DNA from: Chitinophagaceae bacterium
Lineage (GTDB): Bacteria > Bacteroidota > Bacteroidia > Chitinophagales > Chitinophagaceae
Direction: 5' to 3'
DNA: 46,327 nt
Assembly (NCBI GenBank): GCA_009693715.1
Contig: SHWT01000004.1
Coordinates: forward strand, 1 to 46,327
In this document: one piece after another, positions 37,812 through 46,327 of the stretch
Position numbering within the stretch: position 1 is the stretch's first letter
Layout: every line of letters begins with the position of its first letter
The notes under the pieces: generated by a model
Seen by the model: the letters and a program-made list of their open reading frames with translations, nothing else
Database searches by the model: none
Told to the model about the DNA's origin: nothing
Program-made: the position numbers and the translations under genes

Positions 37812-39437
37812 TTAAAATTCAATATTTAATTTCACTTCATCTGTACCTCTCTTATATACAAGTGTTGTTTTATCTGCCTTTTTAAATTTCGAAAGCGCCG
37901 TCATATAACTCATCACATCTACCAACTTATAATCACCCAACTGTACTAATATATCGCCCCCTTTTAAACCCAAACGCTCTGCTAATTTTCCTGGTGTTGC
38001 CCCTTCGATACGAACACCTGTACCAGTAAAAGCATAGTCGGGCATGACCCCTAAACTCACCGTAAATTTATTGCTTTTGCCCATGGAATTTTCACGTGTT
38101 TTTAAAAAATCAAGTTTGCCTGCAGCATCCGTATTTTTAATGATGTTATGTACATATTGAATGATGGATGCTTCGCCTGAATAATTAATTTTATCCCAAT
38201 CATCCGTGGCTTTGTGATAATCACTATGACTGCCAGTAAACATAAACAACACAGGCATATCCTTACGATAAAAACTAGCATGATCGCTAGGACCCGCGCC
38301 AGCACTATCATAATGCGTTAATAAACTAGTTGGTGTTTTAGCCAATACCTCAGCCCATTTTGTTGAAGTACCATACCCACCCACTGTTAGTTTACGTGCG
38401 GTATCGTACCTGCCCACCATATCCAAATTAATCATGTAATTTAAATTGCCCTTATAGGTTGGGTGTTCTAACCAATACTTACTTCCAAACAATCCTAACT
38501 CCTCTCCCGAAAAATGTAGGATTAAATAGTTGTTATTTTTAGGTGATTTTTTCTTTAGTAATTTAGCCAATTCAATGATCGCACTCGTACCACTTGCATT
38601 ATCATCAGCACCATTGCGAATTGCATTACTAATATCTAATGCATTGCGATCTTCATTGTAGCCTAAGTGATCCAAGTGCGCGCCAATAACAACCGTATTG
38701 GTGGCTTTGTTATCAATAAAGGCTGCAACATTATGTGCCGTTCGAGTGGCGTGTTCAAATTCAATGTTCGCATTAATTTTATAAGTATCAATATCATCAT
38801 TGAAATGTTTCAACCAAGCATTCCTTGTAAAATAAACGACTGGGATAGACAAAGACGCGGCAGTATCAAATTTATTAAATTGAATATTGTCGACAAAAGT
38901 TCCTTTGTTATATAAAAATAAAGCGCTTGCACCTTTTGCTTTTACTTCTTTTGTAAAATCAATGATCCATTGATTCAAATCAAAATGCGGATTGGTCACC
39001 GCAGCATCCAATACTTCATTTAAATCCTTGAACCAAACCTGCTTTGATTCATTTAATGCAATCGCTGCATTTGAATTAAATTTTCCTGATCCACTATTGG
39101 ACAATGGAATAAATTCTTTATCATATACAAGTGCTTCACCATTGATGTTCAAAAACGAACCTGCTGTTAAACGCTTTCCTTCATCAATTGGGAATGGTTG
39201 AATATAGCCATCCACACCCATGGGTTGTATCCCCAAAGCTTGGTATTGTGCAACAATATAGTCGACCGCTTTTTGTTCACCTACCGAACCCGCACGACGT
39301 CCTTCAAGATCATCACTTGCTAAATACTTGATATGATTTTGTACATTTTGAATAAGCACTTTATCAGCCTTTGTTAATTTTTGAGCCAAGCCAATAAAAG
39401 GTAACAAAATAAAAACCAACCCGAGTATTTTACGCAT
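37812..39437 (-). CDS. M28 family zinc aminopeptidase with C-terminal PDZ domain
   Basis: IGAHLDHLGYNED, NGADDNASGTSAIIELAKLL, HFSGEELGLFGSKYWLEHP, PSDHASFYRKDMPVLFMFTGSHSDYHKATDDWDKI; PDZ LAERLGLKGGDILVQLGDY; start MRKILGLVF at 39437. Confidence 0.94.
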   Translation of the reverse strand: MRKILGLVFILLPFIGLAQKLTKADKVLIQNVQNHIKYLASDDLEGRRAGSVGEQKAVDYIVAQYQALGIQPMGVDGYIQPFPIDEGKRLTAGSFLNINGEALVYDKEFIPLSNSGSGKFNSNAAIALNESKQVWFKDLNEVLDAAVTNPHFDLNQWIIDFTKEVKAKGASALFLYNKGTFVDNIQFNKFDTAASLSIPVVYFTRNAWLKHFNDDIDTYKINANIEFEHATRTAHNVAAFIDNKATNTVVIGAHLDHLGYNEDRNALDISNAIRNGADDNASGTSAIIELAKLLKKKSPKNNNYLILHFSGEELGLFGSKYWLEHPTYKGNLNYMINLDMVGRYDTARKLTVGGYGTSTKWAEVLAKTPTSLLTHYDSAGAGPSDHASFYRKDMPVLFMFTGSHSDYHKATDDWDKINYSGEASIIQYVHNIIKNTDAAGKLDFLKTRENSMGKSNKFTVSLGVMPDYAFTGTGVRIEGATPGKLAERLGLKGGDILVQLGDYKLVDVMSYMTALSKFKKADKTTLVYKRGTDEVKLNIEF

Positions 39438-39576
39438 AATAGCTGTTTGTGTAACAAAAATAAGCAAAGCAGCTAGGAATTAGTAGCAATTTATCAAATA
39501 CCTAATAAGAAAATTAAGCGATGGGCTAAGATTGATCTTGAATAACCCAATGGCGAGGTAGTTGAAATTCAAAGCT

Positions 39577-39590
39577 ATGATTTTAATCAT
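39577..39590. promoter_or_regulatory. Palindrome upstream of feoB, possible metal-responsive operator
   Basis: ATGATT-TT-AATCAT perfect inverted repeat; resembles the core of Fur-type boxes. Confidence 0.2.
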
Positions 39591-39644
39591 TTTTAGGGCA
39601 GTTCTCAATTTCCTATTTCGTAAGCTATACCCAATCTTAAAAGT

Positions 39645-39652
39645 TAGCTTTG
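39645..39652 (+). promoter_or_regulatory. Candidate -7 box, 6 nt from feoB ATG
   Basis: TAGCTTTG matches TAnnTTTG; ATG at 39659. Confidence 0.35.
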
Positions 39653-39658
39653 CCCCTC

Positions 39659-41788
39659 ATGAACGCCAGTTTACATATCGCACTTGTCGGGAACCCCAAT
39701 TCTGGGAAAAGCTCCCTATTTAATGCACTCACTGGCCTGCACCAAAAAGTAGGTAATTTCCCTGGCGTCACCGTTGATAAAAAAACAGGTCTAATGGTTA
39801 TAGGCGATCAGCCAACCACTTTAATTGATTTGCCCGGCACCTATAGTTTTTATCCAAAAAGAGAAGATGAATGGGTTGCTTATAAAGTATTGATGGGTGT
39901 TGATCCTGATGTTAAGACAGATGTCATACTATTAATAGCAGATGCGAGTAATTTAAAACGCAACCTACTTTTTTGTAGCCAAATAATAGATTTAAAAATT
40001 CCGGTGGTATTGGCCCTTACGATGAATGACCTTGCTGCAAAAAAAGGAATCAAAATAGATATTGCAGGATTACAAACAGATTTAGGCATCCCAGTAGTAG
40101 CAGTAGATGCTAGAAAAAATAAAGGTTTACAAGAATTAAAAGCAGCATTAAATACAATCATACAAACACCGCGTGCTAAAAATGTCGAAAGTTTTATTGA
40201 CAACAAAGCATTAGCGCCAGAAGCCATCAATGATTTCAAAAAATTATACCCAACATATAGTGAATACACTGCATTACATTATTTAATGCATCACGAAGCA
40301 TTTCCATTAGACGATGAAATGCAACAAACCATTGAGCAAATTGAAATTGATCACAATTTTAATCATACAAAAACGCAAGCGCAGGAAATTTTACAACGCT
40401 ACAGTCGTATACAAGAGATCATGAAAAATCGCGTGGTGGCGCCCGACCCCACTGCGAAAAAGAAAAGATCAGAAAAATTAGATAATATATTTTTACACCG
40501 CGTGGGTGGATACGCTATTTTATTTTCAGTCTTGTTTATTTTGTTTCAGTCCGTTTTTTGGATGGCCAAATTCCCGATGGATGGGATTGAGTGGATATTC
40601 ACCAATGTGACCACCTATTTAAATGCAATACTCCCCAATGTTTGGTGGGCGGATTTACTAGTGAATGGATTGGTGGCAGGGATTGGCGGCATTGTAATAT
40701 TTGTACCTCAAATCATGATCCTATTTGGCTTGATTACATTGCTTGAAGATACAGGATACATGGCGCGTATAAGTTTTTTAAGTGATAGGCTCATGCGTAA
40801 GGTGGGCCTCAATGGAAAAAGTGTAATGCCCATGATTAGTGGATTTGCCTGTGCGGTGCCTGCGATTATGAGTGCGCGTAATATTGAAAATAAAAAAGAA
40901 AGATTACTGACTATCATGGTAACGCCTTTTATGAGTTGCAGTGCAAGATTACCAGTGTACACTATTTTGATATCATTGGTGATTGACGATAAACTATATT
41001 TTGGATTTTTAAGCTTACAGGGATTGGTCATGATGGGATTATATGTAATGGGCATCGTAATGGCATTACTAGCGAGTCTTGTTTTAAAATTATTTATCAA
41101 TATAAAAGAGAAGAGTTATTTTATATTAGAACTACCCTTATACCGCGCGCCTCTGTGGAAAAATGCAGGAACGACAATGATCCAAAAGGCAACCATCTTT
41201 GTAAGAGATGCAGGTAAGGTAATTATCGTCATTAGTTTGTTATTGTGGTTTTTAAGTAGTTACGGACCTGCAGAGAAAATGAAGATGGTGGAAGAGAAGT
41301 ATGCACAACAAATTTCAATTACGAATGGTGCATCAAAGCTGAATAAAGTGCAACAAAAGCAAATGGATCGCGAATACAATACTGAAAAATTAGAAAATTC
41401 CTACGCAGGTATTATGGGTAAAAAAATTGAACCCCTCATTGCCCCATTGGGATTTGATTGGAAAATAGGCATCGCACTAATCACTTCCTTTGCGGCGCGA
41501 GAAGTATTTGTAGGCACCATGGCTACTTTGTATAGTGTGGAGGAGTCGGACAATAGTTCCTTACGTGATAAATTAAAAGCAGCTGTGCGACCTGATGGCA
41601 CCAAGGTATATAGCTTTGCAGCTGCTTTATCTCTTATGATATTTTATGTATTGGCCATGCAATGTATGAGTACACTTGCTGTGGTAAAGCGGGAGACACA
41701 ATCCTGGAAATGGCCCACCATTCAATTTTTTATGATGACCGGCCTCGCCTATTTCATGAGCTGGGCGGTGTATGTACTGGCGAAATAG
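39659..41788 (+). CDS. feoB: Ferrous iron transport protein B
   Basis: IALVGNPNSGKSSLFNALTGLHQKVGNFPGVTVDKKTG, DLPGTYSFYP, multiple TM segments; ATG at 39659 preferred over TTG at 39650. Confidence 0.97.
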   Translation: MNASLHIALVGNPNSGKSSLFNALTGLHQKVGNFPGVTVDKKTGLMVIGDQPTTLIDLPGTYSFYPKREDEWVAYKVLMGVDPDVKTDVILLIADASNLKRNLLFCSQIIDLKIPVVLALTMNDLAAKKGIKIDIAGLQTDLGIPVVAVDARKNKGLQELKAALNTIIQTPRAKNVESFIDNKALAPEAINDFKKLYPTYSEYTALHYLMHHEAFPLDDEMQQTIEQIEIDHNFNHTKTQAQEILQRYSRIQEIMKNRVVAPDPTAKKKRSEKLDNIFLHRVGGYAILFSVLFILFQSVFWMAKFPMDGIEWIFTNVTTYLNAILPNVWWADLLVNGLVAGIGGIVIFVPQIMILFGLITLLEDTGYMARISFLSDRLMRKVGLNGKSVMPMISGFACAVPAIMSARNIENKKERLLTIMVTPFMSCSARLPVYTILISLVIDDKLYFGFLSLQGLVMMGLYVMGIVMALLASLVLKLFINIKEKSYFILELPLYRAPLWKNAGTTMIQKATIFVRDAGKVIIVISLLLWFLSSYGPAEKMKMVEEKYAQQISITNGASKLNKVQQKQMDREYNTEKLENSYAGIMGKKIEPLIAPLGFDWKIGIALITSFAAREVFVGTMATLYSVEESDNSSLRDKLKAAVRPDGTKVYSFAAALSLMIFYVLAMQCMSTLAVVKRETQSWKWPTIQFFMMTGLAYFMSWAVYVLAK

Positions 41789-41837
41789 GTACAAATTACC
41801 CCACTTTATTAAGTATTATTACTTCTTTTCAAATATA

Positions 41838-41871
41838 ATGTGTAATATTACACATGACGGTGTAACATTAC
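41838..41871. promoter_or_regulatory. Tandem palindromic operator candidate upstream of higBA
   Basis: Perfect 18-bp palindrome ATGTGTAATATTACACAT (41838-41855) followed 20 bp later by a degenerate copy GTGTAACATTAC (41860-41871). Confidence 0.6.
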
Positions 41872-41874
41872 TAA

Positions 41875-42153
41875 ATGATTACATCAATAACACATAAAGG
41901 TTTAAGGAAATTTTATGAGGAAGGCGATGCAGCGCTATTAGATAGAAGATATTTAATTAAGATAGAAATGATTATGACAGCTTTAGATGCTATCACTGAA
42001 GACAAAGATATCATAGCGCTAGGAAAAAATATTCATAAACTTAAAGGAGATTATGAAGCATACTGGTCATTAAATATTACAGGAAACTTAAGAATGATTT
42101 TTAAATTTGAAAGACCTAATATTGTGAATTTAAACCTTGTTGATTATCATTAA
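41875..42153 (+). CDS. higB: Type II toxin, HigB/RelE-like
   Basis: HKGLRKFYEEGDAALLD...GKNIHKLKGDYEAYWSLNITGNLRMIFKFERPNIVNLNLVDYH. Confidence 0.92.
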   Translation: MITSITHKGLRKFYEEGDAALLDRRYLIKIEMIMTALDAITEDKDIIALGKNIHKLKGDYEAYWSLNITGNLRMIFKFERPNIVNLNLVDYH

Positions 42154-42166
42154 TGAATTTAAAATA

Positions 42167-42472
42167 ATGCAAATGAGCACAAAAATAAGAAAATTAGCAC
42201 CCGCTCACCCAGGCGCAATATTAAGAGAACTTTTTATAAAGGAATATGCATTAACCATCACCGAGGTAGCAGATGGAATTGGTATTGCAAGAGTTAATTT
42301 GTCTGCAATTGTAAATGAAAGAGCAGGCATTAGTCCTGAATTAGCAATTAAACTATCAGTTGCATTTAACAATACCCCTGAATTTTGGATAAACTTGCAA
42401 AGCAATTACGAAATGTGGTATGCAGAAAAAAATGTAAATCGGAAAAAAATTAAGCGATTTGTTGCAGCTTAA
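42167..42472 (+). CDS. higA: HigA family HTH antitoxin
   Basis: APAHPGAILRELFIKEYALTITEVADGIGIARVNLSAIVNERAGISPELAIKLSVAFNNTPEFWINLQSNYEMW. Confidence 0.95.
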   Translation: MQMSTKIRKLAPAHPGAILRELFIKEYALTITEVADGIGIARVNLSAIVNERAGISPELAIKLSVAFNNTPEFWINLQSNYEMWYAEKNVNRKKIKRFVAA

Positions 42473-42480
42473 TAAGTTTT

Positions 42481-42517
42481 CTCTAATGGAGGACGCAGAT
42501 TGCGACCTCCATTAGAG
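42481..42517. terminator. Strong hairpin between convergent higA and fatty acid hydroxylase genes; no T run
   Basis: CTCTAATGGAGG-a-CGCA-gat-TGCG-a-CCTCCATTAGAG. Confidence 0.45.
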
Positions 42518-42530
42518 GAAATATGCTCAG

Positions 42531-43289
42531 TTATCTGTTTTTAACTTCCTCAAATGCTTCGTCATAATCGGGGCGAATGGTGCCCATGATGCGATCCCAG
42601 AATAAAAAGTATAAGCCATAATTACCTTTAAAGTATTTATGGTGTTGGTTATGGTTTACGGAAGTGTTGATCCATTTACCAAACCAGTTTTTACTAAAAC
42701 CTTTTGGATATAATTCCCAACCTAAATGACCATATATATTATATATAATGGATAAAAGGAAAAAGATAAGTATATGAGATCTGTGTACTGGGATTGTAAA
42801 TAAAAACACCACAAAAATTCCCACTTCCACAATTGCTTCCAAAGGATGAAATGCATAAGCAGCCCAAGGGGAAGGGTTGGTAGATTTATGATGTACTAAG
42901 TGCATTACATTAAATAAACTTTTATGATGCATAATACGATGCGTCCAATAAAAATAGGTGTCGTGGATCACAAACATAATAGGAAATGCTGCGAAATAAT
43001 ATACCCAACCATAATCACTCATATTAGGATATAAGGTAGTATAAATTTTAACTGCAGGGTTATAAATAAAAAATACAGGAATAAATGCAAACATTAACAT
43101 GGTAAGGGTGCTGTACCCAATTTCACGCAAATAGTCACTGTTTTTAGGAAAGAGCGATTGTATTTTTTTAGGAAGAATTTTATTTCTTAATAAAACATAA
43201 AATAATAAAAATACAAGCCCAGCTAGTAAATAATACCGAGTAGTAATATTTTGAAGTACGGTAAAATATTTATCAAATTGAAATTCCAT
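42531..43289 (-). CDS. Sterol desaturase / fatty acid hydroxylase superfamily protein
   Basis: HDTYFYWTHRIMHHKSLFNVMHLVHHKSTNPSPW, NHNQHHKYFKGNYGLYFLFWDRIMGT histidine boxes. Confidence 0.94.
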   Translation of the reverse strand: MEFQFDKYFTVLQNITTRYYLLAGLVFLLFYVLLRNKILPKKIQSLFPKNSDYLREIGYSTLTMLMFAFIPVFFIYNPAVKIYTTLYPNMSDYGWVYYFAAFPIMFVIHDTYFYWTHRIMHHKSLFNVMHLVHHKSTNPSPWAAYAFHPLEAIVEVGIFVVFLFTIPVHRSHILIFFLLSIIYNIYGHLGWELYPKGFSKNWFGKWINTSVNHNQHHKYFKGNYGLYFLFWDRIMGTIRPDYDEAFEEVKNR

Positions 43290-43344
43290 AATAATATGCG
43301 AATATAAGGAATATTAAAATTGACTAATTAAAAAGTGTCCTATT

Positions 43345-44031
43345 TTATTGTAAATTGGACGTAATTTCTGATTTCAAAATGGCAATATCTTCCTTAATAC
43401 GATTTATTTCTACGGGTAATGTGCCGTTATATACCCCACGAATGCGGCGATGCTGATCCACTAAAATGAAATTTTCGGTATGTAAAAACTCATTGCCTGA
43501 TTGGTAGTACCCTACTGTATCGCCTGCAAAATATTGCTGTTTTGCTAAACCATATATGGCCTTTTTATCGCCGGTAAGCAAATGCCATTTTGCTGCATCT
43601 ACTTTATTTTCAATAGCATATTTATTTAATACATTAACGTCATCTGTTTCAGGAGTGACGGAATGAGAAAGTAAGAGGATAGCTGTGTCTGATTTAAAAG
43701 TCTCCTGCAATAAATGCATATTGTTGGTCATTTTTGGACAAATATTACGACACTTCGTAAAAAAGAAATTAGCAACATAAATTTTACCGCTCACTACATT
43801 TTCATCCACCACTTTCCCATTTTGATTTAAAAAGGAAAAGGAAGGGATGGTATGAATTTGATTATACGCGCTGTCAGTTTGATTAATCCATTCCGGCGTC
43901 CAATCAGGTTGATTAAAAAAAGGAAGCGTGACTAAGCTGTCCTTCTTTTGGGCCATATTGCTATTCGCTGGATTGTTACACGCAGCTAATACAATTAAAC
44001 AAAAAATAAAAAAGCCACTATATTTTAGCAT
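43345..44031 (-). CDS. SCO1/SenC/PrrC family (copper chaperone-like) lipoprotein
   Basis: Lipobox LAACNN; FFTKCRNICPKMTNNM (CxxxC), TENFILVDQHRRIRGVYNGT. Confidence 0.9.
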   Translation of the reverse strand: MLKYSGFFIFCLIVLAACNNPANSNMAQKKDSLVTLPFFNQPDWTPEWINQTDSAYNQIHTIPSFSFLNQNGKVVDENVVSGKIYVANFFFTKCRNICPKMTNNMHLLQETFKSDTAILLLSHSVTPETDDVNVLNKYAIENKVDAAKWHLLTGDKKAIYGLAKQQYFAGDTVGYYQSGNEFLHTENFILVDQHRRIRGVYNGTLPVEINRIKEDIAILKSEITSNLQ

Positions 44032-44037
44032 ACCCAA

Positions 44038-44670
44038 TTATTTAATTTTAAAATCAATTGAATCCTGTGGGGTCATACATAATTTTAAACCAATCAAACC
44101 ATATCGCCTACCTTGTTTCACCACATAATTTGCGCGAATAATCCCATTTTCCCACCACATTTTTTGGCTGCCATTTTCATACCCCGTTTCATAATGAAAT
44201 GCTTTATAGGGCTGGCCATTACGATACCATTCATTGGCAATGCCTTGCAGTTCGCCATCCATAAAATTAAATTCAAATTTAGGTTGGCCATCTTCCCAAA
44301 AACCAACATGCTTCCCTACTTTTTTTCCTGAATGAAAGGTTCTATACTCCCCTAGTTGATTATTCCGATACCATTTTTTAAATACTCCTTCCTCAATGCC
44401 ATTTAAATAACTTCCTACATATGCGGTGTCGCCATTTTCAAAATGATCATAGATATAACCACTGTATTTTTTATCTTGATAGTAAAGCGTATCCTGATGA
44501 AAGGATAAAAATTGTTCCTTGCGATTTAAATATTGATTGGGTAAAATAATTTCAGGTTGCAAAGTATCAGACGCAACTGGAACATCAAATGAGTGGGTTG
44601 GATCTATGGTATTACAAGCTTGAAAAAAAATACAAGCTAAAATAAATTTGATATAAAAAATCCCTTTCAT
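44038..44670 (-). CDS. MORN-repeat (YwqK-like) lipoprotein
   Basis: FFQACNT lipobox; repeats such as GVFKKWYRNNQLGEYRTFHSGKKVGKHVGFWEDGQPKFEFNFMDGELQGIANEWYRNGQ. Confidence 0.85.
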   Translation of the reverse strand: MKGIFYIKFILACIFFQACNTIDPTHSFDVPVASDTLQPEIILPNQYLNRKEQFLSFHQDTLYYQDKKYSGYIYDHFENGDTAYVGSYLNGIEEGVFKKWYRNNQLGEYRTFHSGKKVGKHVGFWEDGQPKFEFNFMDGELQGIANEWYRNGQPYKAFHYETGYENGSQKMWWENGIIRANYVVKQGRRYGLIGLKLCMTPQDSIDFKIK

Positions 44671-45435
44671 TTACTGTGAAACAGTACCAGGCGTTCCGTA
44701 ATAACCTGAACCATTAATATAGGGGTCCGTATTCGTAATATGATAATGATAAATACCAGATGGAAAATCAGCAGTAACTGTAGTGTGGCCATGGTAAGCA
44801 TCCAATTTTGAATTATCTACCAATGCCCCATTTTCCTCAGGACCATACACAGGGAAGCCGTCTAATAAAAATCCCAATAAGGATGATTTTGTCACTTTAA
44901 CCGTGGTTAAATAAAGTGGCTCCACATGATAATGATATTGACCCGTAGGTGCAGGGTGACCCCAGTAGCGATCAAAGGAAACTATTTCACCTGTTAAAGG
45001 CTGATTGGGTCCAGCATACTGATTAAAAAATGGAACCCCATTCAATGAAATACCAATGGCACCTAAGGGTGTAGCCATATGATTCGTGGCCACTTTAGGA
45101 GCAACGGGAATTTTAAAAACGTAAGATTTTTCAGCAATTGAATTTGGATTTTTTGAAAAATTGTATCCGCCAAAAGTGGCACCTGAAAAATTATCGTATA
45201 GGGCATTCGACGTTGCGTAGTAGGAACTTTTATGGTCAGGCGCGCCGTTTGATTTTATCGAAATGTACGTACCATCGGAAGTGATACTGGAAGCACCATA
45301 TATTTTTTTATATACATCAGGCACTGTCCCACTTACAATTGGGGTAGTAGGTGTTGTCGTAGTTGTTGTTGAACTTTTCGAACAAGCAGCCGCTAAAAAG
45401 CTTAACATTAAAAGATAGCTTAACTTATTTGTCAT
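44671..45435 (-). CDS. YHYH domain-containing lipoprotein
   Basis: LAAACSKSSTTTTTT lipobox; PTGQYHYHVEPLYL, LLGFLLDGFPVYGPEENG, HGHTTVTADFPSGIYHYHITNTDPYI. Confidence 0.88.
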   Translation of the reverse strand: MTNKLSYLLMLSFLAAACSKSSTTTTTTPTTPIVSGTVPDVYKKIYGASSITSDGTYISIKSNGAPDHKSSYYATSNALYDNFSGATFGGYNFSKNPNSIAEKSYVFKIPVAPKVATNHMATPLGAIGISLNGVPFFNQYAGPNQPLTGEIVSFDRYWGHPAPTGQYHYHVEPLYLTTVKVTKSSLLGFLLDGFPVYGPEENGALVDNSKLDAYHGHTTVTADFPSGIYHYHITNTDPYINGSGYYGTPGTVSQ

Positions 45436-45681
45436 AGGGGAAGGTTTAACGAATTGGATGTAAAAATAATAATAAAGTTTAAACCATGTGTAAATATTAA
45501 CAAATCAATTTACTTAGTTAGTATTTGCAAATTAATAATTGTTCATTGGATGGTTTTTAATCTCAAATCCTTTGGAGCAGAAAATAAATTCAGTACATTA
45601 TTACGCCAGACAGTAAAAAAAACTATTCCAATAAATTTCCAATTATTGCCTACAAATTCAAAAAATGATTTAAAAACAAAA

Positions 45682-45708
45682 CACCCCGTATCCAAAAGGA
45701 ACGGGGTG
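45682..45708 (-). terminator. Rho-independent terminator after bcp
   Basis: Minus strand CACCCCGT-tccttttggat-ACGGGGTG followed by TTTTGTTTTT. Confidence 0.75.
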
Positions 45709-45732
45709 GTCAAATATGATGAAAGTTGGTTT

Positions 45733-46197
45733 TTACCAACCACTAATCGCTAAAATTTCTTTTGTGTGGTCCTTCGTGTCTGGTTTGTCAATGATAAAGC
45801 GAACCATACCTGTTTCATCAATTAAAAATGTAGTTCGAGTAGTGCCCATATAAGTGCGGCCCATGAACTTTTTTTGACCCCATAAATTGTATTTATCTAC
45901 AATTTTTTTGTCCTCATCTGCTATTAAAGAAAAAGGCAAATCGTACTTTTCGATGAATTTTTCATGTGATTTAACTGAATCCACACTCACCCCTAGCACT
46001 TGTAAGCCTTTCTTTAGCAATGCTTTATAGTTATCGCGCAAATTACAGGCCTGTGCAGTACATCCTGGTGTGTCATCCTTTGGGTAAAAGTATAAAACGA
46101 GCTTTTTACCTTTAAAATCTGCGATGGAAACTGTATTGCCGTGTTGGTCAACACCTTTAAACTGAGGCGCTTTAGCCCCTTCTTTGATAACTGCCAT
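45733..46197 (-). CDS. bcp: Thiol peroxidase of the BCP/peroxiredoxin Q family
   Basis: GKKLVLYFYPKDDTPGCTAQACNLRDNY, LGVSVDSVKSHEKFIEKYDLPFSLIADE. Confidence 0.95.
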   Translation of the reverse strand: MAVIKEGAKAPQFKGVDQHGNTVSIADFKGKKLVLYFYPKDDTPGCTAQACNLRDNYKALLKKGLQVLGVSVDSVKSHEKFIEKYDLPFSLIADEDKKIVDKYNLWGQKKFMGRTYMGTTRTTFLIDETGMVRFIIDKPDTKDHTKEILAISGW

Positions 46198-46299
46198 AAA
46201 CTTGAGTTGGCAGTGAAGGTAGCATTTTAAAAGGACAAAAATGTTTAGGGTGTAAAAGGGGACAAATTCCGGTAAAATTTTGTAGGTTTGCGCAATTTA

Positions 46300-46307
46300 T
46301 ATTTTTG
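46300..46307 (+). promoter_or_regulatory. Candidate -7 box, 5 nt from probable carB ATG
   Basis: TATTTTTG matches TAnnTTTG; TTTG at 46279-46282 is a possible -33 element. Confidence 0.35.
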
Positions 46308-46312
46308 TAGCC

Positions 46313-46327
46313 ATGCCCAAAGACACA
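46313..46327 (+). CDS. First 5 codons of a gene cut by the window edge, possibly carbamoyl-phosphate synthase large subunit
   Basis: ATG CCC AAA GAC ACA = MPKDT, the usual beginning of Bacteroidetes CarB (MPKDTSIK...); only 15 nt visible. Confidence 0.35.

Noticed and set aside
40708-41100. 130-aa minus-strand ORF inside feoB
   Set aside because: Shadow ORF antisense to a transmembrane coding region.
44038-44670. MORN/YwqK protein as a toxin-antitoxin antitoxin
   Set aside because: The family is often labelled so in databases, but it has a lipobox and no adjacent toxin; treated as an envelope lipoprotein.
45454-45753. 99-aa plus-strand ORF between YHYH and bcp genes
   Set aside because: Runs through the bcp terminator hairpin and into the bcp 3' end; no domain-like sequence.
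1-46327. CRISPR arrays, transposases/IS ends, phage or defence islands
   Set aside because: No direct-repeat arrays, transposase or integrase motifs, or nuclease/defence domain combinations seen; the only defence-like module is the ordinary higBA pair.

Overview
The window looks like chromosome from a low-GC Bacteroidetes, probably Chitinophagaceae-like. I infer this from gene families and TAnnTTTG-type promoters; no search was run. It is almost fully coding. Core blocks: cdsA/DUF2007/CPBP/dusB; rpmH-rnpA-yidD (rpmH is missing from the supplied ORF track); an envelope-biogenesis block running alpha/beta hydrolase - CBS - mini-Omp85 - nadK - DUF6089 - uppS - bamA - ompH - ompH - murI; lpxH, LUD and ftsH; rsfS; birA and selD; an M28 peptidase; feoB; higBA; bcp; and the first five codons of a probable carB at the right edge. 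The main accessory region (about 5.2-14.2 kb) looks like a keto-sugar/glycoside oxidation cluster. It has two Gfo/Idh/MocA oxidoreductases, three xylose-isomerase-like TIM barrels, an orphan gluconate-dehydrogenase subunit-3-like protein, a lipoprotein cytochrome c and a DUF1080 (3-keto-disaccharide hydrolase family) protein, split between apparently exported and cytoplasmic members. Other points of interest: a compact YHYH-MORN-SCO lipoprotein operon, a terminator-like hairpin that would mask the rnpA Shine-Dalgarno, an unexplained structured intergenic element upstream of the SOD gene, promoter -7 boxes only a few bases from start codons, tandem palindromes before higBA, and octapeptide repeats in the FtsH tail. 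I found no tRNA, rRNA, CRISPR array, transposase or phage genes. All family calls come from reading protein motifs by eye.
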